NCBI GenBank assembly: GCA_963821275.1
Contig: CAWGDF010000011.1
Coordinates: forward strand, 186,001-250,000
From: JACVRW01 sp963821275
GTDB lineage: Bacteria; Actinomycetota; Thermoleophilia; Solirubrobacterales; Thermoleophilaceae
Length of the DNA: 64,000 bases
Direction: 5' to 3'
Under the pieces are notes generated by a model. That model was not told the origin of the DNA. It ran no database searches and was given only the letters and a program-made list of their open reading frames with translations. A program made the position numbers and the translations under genes. Every line of letters begins with the position of its first letter. The first letter of the stretch is position 1. Below, one piece after another: positions 57,372-64,000 of this stretch.

Positions 57372-58887
57372 CTCTCGGCGCCCGCCCGGCGACGCAGCAC
57401 GGCGTAGTCGCCGAAGCGCTCGACCTGCGCGTAGCGGTCCGCGAGGTAGCGGTCGAGCACGCGCACGCCGCTGGAGCGCCCCGCGCCGTTGGGCTCGACC
57501 TCGTCGGCCACCGGGCTGAGCCAGCGGACGACGAGCTCGGGGCGCGCGCGCTCCAGGTCCGCGACGATCTCGCGCTGGACCGAGGGCGGTCGTGATCACC
57601 CCCGGCTGCATGACGTCGTAGCGCGTGGGGTTGTCCCGGCCGGACGAGCACGTAGACCAGAGGATTGCCGACCCTGACCAGGTCGTGGCGCGGGTTGGCG
57701 ACGTAGATCGGCCGCCCCGCCGGGACCTCGGCGCGCACGTAGCGGACCAGCGACGAGAGCGCCCGGGCCTCGTCGCGGCGAGCCTTCACCCCGTCGGCCA
57801 CGTCGACGTCGAGCGCTGCCAGACGGCGGTGGGTCGAGCAGCTCGATTCGCTTGCGGTCGAGGCCCGTGCAGCGCGATCAGCGCGAGCACCAGCACCAGG
57901 GGAAGCGCCCAGGCGGTGCGGCCCGCGCGCCGCTCGTGCTCCGCCGTCGTGGCCAGCAGCACGGGCAGCACGGCCGCGAGCGGGACCAGGTGGAAGACGT
58001 CGGCGCGCGCGAGCAGGTAGGCCACGCCGGCGCGCGGCCAGCGGCGCCGGCGCCCACAGCCGCAGGGGGGCCCGCCCGAGCAGCGCGACCGCCAGCCAAA
58101 GCGCCGTCGCCGCCCAGCAGCAGATAGGCGAAATAGTGCTGCAGCAGCTTGTTGGGCTCGAACCCGCCCTCGAAGGCGCCCGGCAGCGGCAGGCGCTGGA
58201 GCGACTGCTGGTCGAGGGCGAAGCCGAAGGTCTGGTCCCAGAACTCCGCCGGGGCCGCAGCGACGAAGGGCAGGAGAAGCACGGCCGGCCACGAGCCGCG
58301 GACGCGCCGACGGCACGCGCCGCGGCGCGGCGACCGCCCCCGGCGGCGGCCAGCGCGACCCCCGCCGTCGCCGCGATCCCGAGGTCGAAGCGGAAGACGA
58401 AGGCCAGGCCCGCCAGCGCCCCCGCCGCGGCCGGCGACGCGGCGCGCGAGCAGCAGCGCCCCGAAGGCGAGCGCCAGAGCGGAGGGATTGGGGTGCGGAA
58501 GGCTCGGGAACGCCATCGCGCCGGCCACCGCCAGCCAGGCCGCCAGCGCCAGCGGCTCGGGCGCGTCGCGGCGGACGAGTGGCGTAGGCGAGAACGGCGA
58601 TGGCGGCGTCGAGCAGCACGCGCACCACCCGCCAGGCCAGCAGCGACGGGCCGAGCATCCAGTCGAGCGCTCCGAGCAGGTAGTACTGGCCCGGGCCGTA
58701 GTTGGCGTAGAAATCACGGTACGGCAGCTGGCCGTCGGCTACTCGCGCACCGGCCTGGAGCATCAGCCCCTCGTCGTTCGGGTTGATCCCCCACCGGATC
58801 GTCGACGCCCGACAGCAGAGCGGCAGCGGCGAAGAGCAGTCCGTAGCGCATCGCCGCATACGGCCGCGCGGCGAGAGCCTTGCTCAC
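57368..58887 (-). pseudogene. Multi-spanning glycosyltransferase (GT39/GT83-like), several frameshifts
   Basis: Starts at GTG 58887 (MSKALAARPYAAMRYGLLF). INPNDEGLMLQAGARVADGQLPYRDFYANYGPGQYYLLGAL is the periplasmic-loop motif (D-E-G, Y-R-D-F) of polyprenyl-phosphate-sugar-using membrane glycosyltransferases such as ArnT/RgtA-like enzymes. Hydrophobic helices follow in shifting frames, e.g. VFHLVPLAAVLPVLLATTAEHERR, and the C-terminus ends VRVLDRYLADRYAQVERFGDYAVLRRR. At least four indels. ~500 aa if repaired. Sugar acceptor unknown; context is surface polysaccharide. Confidence 0.72.
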
Positions 58888-60256
58888 GGCGCGATCCTAA
58901 TTGGCGGGCGCCCCGGTGCCGCATCAGGCGCGAGAAGTGCCGGGGCACCCGCCGCGCGATCTCGCCCAGCCCTCCCTGTTCGCGCGCGTCGGCGAGGATC
59001 GCCGGGTACTGGCCGAAGGTGGCCCGGGCCAGGGCCGACTGTGCGGCGCGCCTCGGAGGGCGATCCTCGTGCTCGACGCAGAAGCGCACGAGTGGCTCGG
59101 CCACCGCGCTCCAGCGCAGCGAGGGCGCCAGCTCGCCGGACCCGCCCGGCGACCTCGTCGTAGTGCTCCCGGTCGCCGATCAGCGCACGCGCAGGCGGCG
59201 GCGAACGCCTCGTCGTCTCCGGCTGCGACGGCCTGACCCAGCCCGCGGCGCCGCACGAGCTCACCGATCGCGTCGCCGCCCGTGACCACCGACGGCAGCC
59301 CCGCCCACACGTGGTCGAGCACCCGCGTCCGGAACGAGAAGCGAGCCTCGAGGTGATCGTGGTGCGCGGACACCCCCACGTCGGCCTCGAGCAGGTAGTC
59401 CTCGCGCTCGGCGTAGGGCACCCAGCCGCGGTTGAAGTGCACGCAGCGGCCCTCGAGCCCGCGCTCGGCGGCGAACGCGATCGCCGCGTCGGCGCTGGTG
59501 GGCGTGGCGTCCGGATCCAGCGCGGGCCGGCCGACCCCCAGGAAGACGAGATGAACCGCGTGGCCGCGGTCGCGCAGGCGCTCGACGGCCCGGATCGGGG
59601 TGAGCGCGTCGAGCCAGCGCCATACCCCGCCGGCCCACAGAAGCACGTGGTCGTCCTCGCCGATGCCGGGCCAGACGCCCTTGACGACCTGCCGGCGATG
59701 ACGTGGCGGCGTGTCCGGCAGGCCGAAGGGGACAACGTCGACGTAGGAGCGGAAGGTGGGGTCGCGCCGGTAGCGCTCCAGGTCGATCAGGCCGGCCAGC
59801 CCCATTCCTCCCAGCCACAGGTCGCGCTGGTTCTCGCTCGCGCAGATGACCAGGTCCGCGACCGCGACCTGGCCCAGCATCGAGCGCCAGGCCGGTCCGC
59901 GGGGAGGAGCCGCCGGAGTCGCCCACCGCCTCCAGCACCTCGATCATCTGGGGGTTGTAGAGGTCGGCCACGAAGCGCACGCGGCAGGCGGGCGACGTAG
60001 CGCAACAGCTGCGGCGGCAGCCGCTGCGCGACCACCACGTCGTGGCTCGCGCACCGCCGCCAGCAGCCGGTCGAAGTCGGACATGGGAGCCTCGAGCAGG
60101 TGCGACCGGCGCGTCGCCGGCGTCGCTCGGCCCGGGCGCGGCGACGGTCACCTCGCAACTGGCCGCCACCGCCCGGGCCAGCTCCATCACCCGGATCGGC
60201 GGACCCGCCATGGTGGGACCGACCGGCTCGGCCGAGACGAAGAGGACGCGGGTCAT
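58884..60256 (-). pseudogene. GT4-family glycosyltransferase, frameshifted
   Basis: ATG 60256 overlaps the methyltransferase stop (ATGA). MTRVLFVSAEPVGPTMAGPPIRVMELARAVA is a GT4 N-domain opening. After a shift the C-domain reads LVICASENQRDLWLGG, VVPFGLPDTPP, LLWAGGVWRWLDALTPIRAVERL, YLLEADVGVSAHHDHLEARFSFRTRVLDHVWAGLPSVVTGGDAIGELV with the E-x7-E-type donor site. At least three indels; the stop is at 58884 or 58924 depending on frame. Glycan assembly enzyme. Confidence 0.78.
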
Positions 60257-60963
60257 GACGCGGGGCGCGCGGCCGAGCAGCCGGAAGAAGAAGCGCGGCT
60301 GGATCCGCCCGGCGCGATCCAGCCAGCGGTACAACGGGCCGCAACGGCCGAGGCAGCACGAGCCCGGCCAGGTTGCGATCGACGGGCGCAGTCTGGTCGA
60401 CCGACGCAGCTCCCGAAGACCCCGTCCAGCAGCGCGCGCAGCGAGTCCACGCGTGAAGAACTGCTTGTGGTCGACGTCGAGCATGTGGCTGAACTCGACC
60501 GGCACCTGACCGAAGCTCTGGGTGCAGTTGGGCGTGGACACCAGCACGTTGCGGCCGCGCCACCCGCCGCGCCTCGCGCAGCAGCGCGGCCGGGTCCTCG
60601 AGGTGCTCGATCACCTCCAGCAGGATCACCGTGTCCACCGTCGCCGTCGTCCAGCGGGACGCGCTTGCCGTCGTAGAGCTCGGCTGGCACGCCGAGCTCC
60701 TGTGCCCGCTTCACGTAGTCGGGCATCACATCGAAGCGCCACCATCTCGTGGCCGCGCTCGGCGAGGGCCTTGCTGTAGCCGCCGAGCCCGCAGCCGAGA
60801 TCGAGAACGCGGTCGCCGGCGTGGTCGTGGGCGAAGTCGACGAGGGCGCGGTCCACCTGCTCCAGCGGGTCGGCGTCGAGGTACCACGTGCGGGTGTCGC
60901 GCGGGCCGCGCCGCGGTGGCGGGGGTCCGGTGCCACGGGCTCCGGGGTCACGGCGTGGACCAC
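60253..60963 (-). pseudogene. Class I SAM-dependent methyltransferase, frameshifted
   Basis: GTG 60963 (VVHAVTPEPVAPDPRHRG). Pieces in successive frames: WYLDADPLEQVDRALVDFAHDHAGDRVLDLGCGLGGYSKALAERGHEMV (SAM loop), FDVMPDYVKRAQELGVPAELYDGKRVPLDD, DTVILLEVIEHLEDPAALLREARR, and VLVSTPNCTQSFGQVPVEFSHMLDVDHKQFFTR. Typical of sugar or lipid-carrier methyltransferases in O-antigen-like clusters. Four or more indels. Confidence 0.75.
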
Positions 60964-61000
60964 TATGCCCGACGGCGTACGGCGAAGCGGCGCCCGCCGG

Positions 61001-62421
61001 TCACCGGCGCACACCGGTCAGCACGGTTCGGCTCGCCGGGCTGATCGCCCACAGCACCGCCCCGTAGACGACGCATGCCGAGCGGGACCAGCAGCGGGCA
61101 GCGGAACGCGGCGGAGCAGCCACAGGACGGCCGCCCATGCCGGCGGCGGCCGCCACCGCCGCGAGCACCGTGCGCGGCGCCGGGAAGAAGCCGAAGTAGC
61201 GCTTCATGAGCGGATAGGAGCCGGCCAGGATCAGCAGCTCGGAGGCCAGCGGTCACAACCGCGGCGGCGACGATCCCGTAGCGCGGGACAAGCAGGAAGT
61301 TCAGCCCGATGTTGAAGACGAGCGCGGAGAGGTTGAGCCACAGCGCGCTGGCCTGGCGCTCCTTGGCGATCAGCGCGTATCCGAAGACGCCGTTGAACCA
61401 CGCCAGCGCCCCCGCCGCGAGCAGGATGCGCAGCGGCTCCGCGGCGCCGCCGAACTCCTCGCCGCCGGCCAGCTCGATGACCTCGGGCGCCAGCACGAGC
61501 CCGCCCACGATCAGCGGCACGCCGAGGATCACGAAGACCTCGGTCGAGAGCTCGATCATGCGCCGCGCCCGCGGCTCGTCGCGCGCGACCGCCTCGCTCA
61601 GGAGCGGGAAGGTCGTGTTGAGCAGGATCGTGCCCAGCACCAGCGTCAGCTCGAGCACCCGGTACGCCAGGGTGTAGAGACCCACCTGGGCGTAGGGCTC
61701 GTAGAGCGAGATGATCAGCGTGTCGGCGCGGAAGTAGACCGCGTTGATGGCGAGCGCGAGCCCGAGCGGCAGGGCGCTGACCAGGAGCGCTCGCCAGACC
61801 GCCGGCTCCACCCGGAAGCGCACGGCGGCGACCCGGCCGCGTCAGCAGCCAGATGACCACGAGCGTGGCCAGCGCGCCGCCGGCCGCCGCGCCGAGCACG
61901 GGGTAGAAGCCCAGGTCGAGGGCGGCCACGAGCACCGTCAGCCCCAGCGCGACCGCGCGACCGGCCACATCCGCGATCACCGCCCGGCTCATCCGCAGGC
62001 GCGACTGGAGCACGGCCTCGAACGTGGTGGCGAGCATGCCGAAGAGAAGCGGCCCTCCGGCCAGCACGATCGCCACGCGCACCTCGCGGTCGTAGGGCAG
62101 GACGAGGCTGACGGCCGCGGCCAGGGCGATCACCGCGAGCGACAGCAGCAGCCGCAGGGTCAGCGTGTTGCCCACGAGCTCCTCGGTCCGCGACGGGTCC
62201 TTGCTGATCTCGCGCACGACGGTGGTGAACAGGCCGACGTCCGCCAGCACGCCGAACAGCTGCATGTACATCAGCGCCAGCGTGTAGCGCCCGTAGTCGC
62301 CGGGCCCGAGGTAGCGCGTGAGCACCGCGATGGAGACGAGCCCGAGGCCGAGCACGACGCCCTTGCCGGCCACCTGGACGGCCGTGTTCGAGGCGACCCG
62401 CCGTCGTGCCGATGGCGTCAC
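61001..62421 (-). pseudogene. Wzx-type polysaccharide flippase (MOP superfamily), frameshifted
   Basis: GTG 62421. RRVASNTAVQVAGKGVVLGLGLVSIAVLTRYLGPGDYGRY is the classic opening of oligosaccharide flippases. About 12-14 transmembrane helices are expected. The first ~200 residues are in one frame to about 61840, then INAVYFRADTLIISLYEPYAQVGLYTLAYRVLELT... in a second, and the last part (MKRYFGFFPAPRTVL...AVLWAISPASRTVL) in a third. Exports lipid-linked glycan units. Confidence 0.82.
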
Positions 62422-62442
62422 GGCGCCCGTCTCAGCGCCGCA

Positions 62443-63138
62443 CTAGGGCGAGACGGGATGGAGCCGGCACCGGACCAGGGTGGCGACGACGCGCAGGCCG
62501 TCCACGGCGGTGAGCTTCTTGCCCTCGTCGGTCGTGCGGGCCTTGTAGTGGACGGGGACCTCGAAGATGCGCTCTCCCCGCTGCAGCAGGCGTGCGGTGA
62601 TCTCGGGCTCGATCGTGAAGCCCGACGCCTGTAGCGGAAGGCTCTGGAAGACATCCGTGCGGATCACCTTCTGGCAGGTCATCAGATCCCGCAGGTAGAC
62701 GTTGAAGATGATGTTGGCGATCAGGGTGACGACTCGGTTGCCCATGACGAAGAGAAACGAGTGGCTCGTGTAGCCGTCGAACGCCCGCACGCCGAAGACC
62801 GCGTTCGTCCGGCCGTCCTGCAACGGCGGGAGCAGGTCGCGGAGGTCGCCGGGCTCGTACTCGAGGTCGGCGTCGAAGATCGCGCTGTACTCCCCGCGCG
62901 CGTCCGCGAGGGCGGATCGAACGGCGGCGCCCTTGCCCTCGGTTGTGCTCATGGCGCAGCAAGCGGCACGTTCGCGGGACGCTCGAGGTTGGCCAGGATC
63001 TCGGCCGTTCCGTCGGTGGAGCCGTCGTCGACGACGATCAGCTCGAGGTCCATCCCGACATCGGCCGCGAGGACATCGTGGATCGCCCGCTCGACGGTCG
63101 CGCGCTTCGTTGTAGACGGGCATGAGCACCGACAGCAC
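62443..63138 (-). pseudogene. GT2-family glycosyltransferase (dolichol-phosphate mannosyltransferase-like), frameshifted
   Basis: GTG 63138 (MLSVLMPVYNE). After an indel near 63105: ATVERAIHDVLAADVGMDLELIVVDDGSTDGTAEIL. After further indels near 62950: GKGAAVRSALADARGEYSAIFDADLEYEPGDLRDLL with the DAD metal site, GVRAFDGYTSHSFLFVMGNRVVTLIANIIFNVYLRDLMTCQKVIRTDVF and EPEITARLLQRGERIFEVPVHYKART. Likely makes a polyprenyl-phosphate sugar, the donor for GT39-like enzymes such as the one at 57368-58887. Confidence 0.82.
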
Positions 63139-63183
63139 GGCGCGGAAGCATACGTTTCGCCGGAGGGAGCGCTGCCGGTTGGC

Positions 63184-64000
63184 TCAGCCGGCCGCGCGCG
63201 GCGGCGCCAGCGGCGCGGACGGCGCCGGCTCCGCGGTCGCCTCGCCCGGCGCCGGCTCGATGGGCGGCGCGACAAGCCGCTTGAGTCGCAGCGCGGGGCG
63301 CTCCACCACGTAGTAGCTGAGGGAGGCGAGGATGAGCGAGAAGAACAGCACGTCGAGGATCTTCAGATACGGGTGGACCGTCGCCAGCAGCTCGAGCTCC
63401 CAGCGGTCGACCTGCTGCAGTACGGCCACGTGGTAGAGGAAGACCCCGTAGGAGACCAGGCCGATGTACAGCAGGGCACGGTTCGCCAGCAGCCGGCGCA
63501 CCAGCCCCCGGGTCTGATCGCCGAAGATCGCCGGTAGCACCACGCACACCGCTATCACGACGTAGAGCGCCCGGCGGCCCAGCAGCTGGCCGTCGCTGAT
63601 GCCGCCGGCGCCGGCCTCGCTCAGGCCGATCTGCGTGCTCACCACCCAGAAGGCGATCAACGCGCGCGGCCCAGGCCAGGGCCGGGAAGCGGTCGAGCGG
63701 GCGGAACGGCAATGGCGCGCGCCGCCCCTCGGTGGCGACACTCGCCACCGCGAGAGCCATCCCGGCGGCGAAGTGGTCTGTGAACGTCGGCAGCGCCCGG
63801 AGCAGCGGCGTGTAGGTGCCCGAGTCGACCTGTGAGAGGACGATCGCGTTGTAGACCACTCCCGCGGCCAGCAGGCCTATGACCGCGATCCACTCGAACC
63901 GCAGGCGGGCGCGGCGGTCGCGGCCCGGCACGCGTCGCATCGCGAAGACGTACAGCGGGAGCACGACATAGAAGCCGACCTCCACGCACAGCGACCAGGC
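63184..64000 (-). pseudogene. Acyltransferase family 3 (OafA-like) membrane protein, partial and frameshifted
   Basis: Cut by the window end. WSLCVEVGFYVVLPLYVFAMRR is the E-x-Y-type motif of acyltransferase-3 proteins, followed by membrane helices. One indel near 63660-63700 moves the frame to ALIAFWVVSTQIGLSEAG...LLYIGLVSYGVFLYHVAVLQQVDRW and SLILASLSYYVVERPALRLKRLV (family C-terminal motif). O-acylation of the surface glycan is the likely role. Confidence 0.8.

Overview
The window is very GC-rich, densely packed double-stranded DNA from a bacterial chromosome. Gene content points to a high-GC Gram-positive of the Actinobacteriota, most likely a Thermoleophilia/Solirubrobacterales-type organism. 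The evidence is a PspC-type sensor kinase, an EthA-like Baeyer-Villiger monooxygenase, a PPOX/F420-type oxidoreductase, a standalone 5'-3' exonuclease, UdgX, a LytR-CpsA-Psr protein, an FtsE/FtsX/S41 protease/RNase/SmpB block and GC-rich third codon positions. The taxonomic call is inference. I see no phage, integrase, transposase, CRISPR array, rRNA or tRNA.

Layout. 1-5.3 kb: an indolepyruvate:ferredoxin oxidoreductase (cut by the window start) diverges from an amino-acid dehydrogenase and a FadR-type regulator, a probable amino-acid to 2-keto acid to acyl-CoA module. 5.4-8.3 kb: a CDP-alcohol phosphatidyltransferase, UdgX, a 5'-3' exonuclease and a beta-carbonic anhydrase. 8.24-8.75 kb: gene-poor spacer with a strong rod-like self-complementary segment, a candidate non-coding RNA. 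8.76-13.2 kb: a frameshifted site-2 protease, then a PspC protein, a small membrane protein, a PspC-sensor kinase and a LuxR-type regulator (envelope stress). 13.2-18.4 kb: ftsE-ftsX-ctpA-rnr-smpB on the minus strand. 18.8-25.7 kb: RibD-like reductase, monooxygenase, secreted protein, an ECF sigma factor with its own membrane anchor and disordered tail, a look-alike anchored acidic protein and a protein kinase. 25.7-28.3 kb: nadA, a NrtR-type regulator and nadC. 28.4-33 kb: GGDEF protein, FtsH, a GroES-like protein and secreted proteins. 33.0-35.2 kb: a two-gene module of a membrane-anchored CHAT (caspase-like) protease and a CU044_2847/Trypco1-type protein, the best candidate for a little-described conflict/immune-type system. 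35.3-40.4 kb: comF-hpf-secA-prfB, with prfB split by programmed +1 frameshifting. 40.5-45.2 kb: CtaG-like protein, UDP-glucose pyrophosphorylase, PPOX enzyme, DUF4234 protein and a LysR regulator. 45.2-48.5 kb: two different S-adenosylhomocysteine hydrolases and a MerR regulator. 48.6-64 kb: nucleotide-sugar and surface-polysaccharide synthesis (SIS isomerase, sugar nucleotidyltransferase, ugd, LCP ligase, a sulfatase-fold membrane enzyme, glycosyltransferases, methyltransferase, flippase, acyltransferase), with an M20 peptidase and a 3-methyladenine glycosylase among them.

Two cross-cutting observations. First, a 33-nt palindromic element occurs five times in full and once in part, only between genes and usually directly at a stop codon. 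A second, unrelated palindrome is duplicated inside the MerR coding sequence. Second, single-base indels break at least six consecutive genes from about 56.7 kb to the window end. Isolated breaks also occur in the site-2 protease, the sigma-factor tail and ahcY. Conserved motifs survive on both sides of each break, so sequencing or assembly error is likelier than gene decay.
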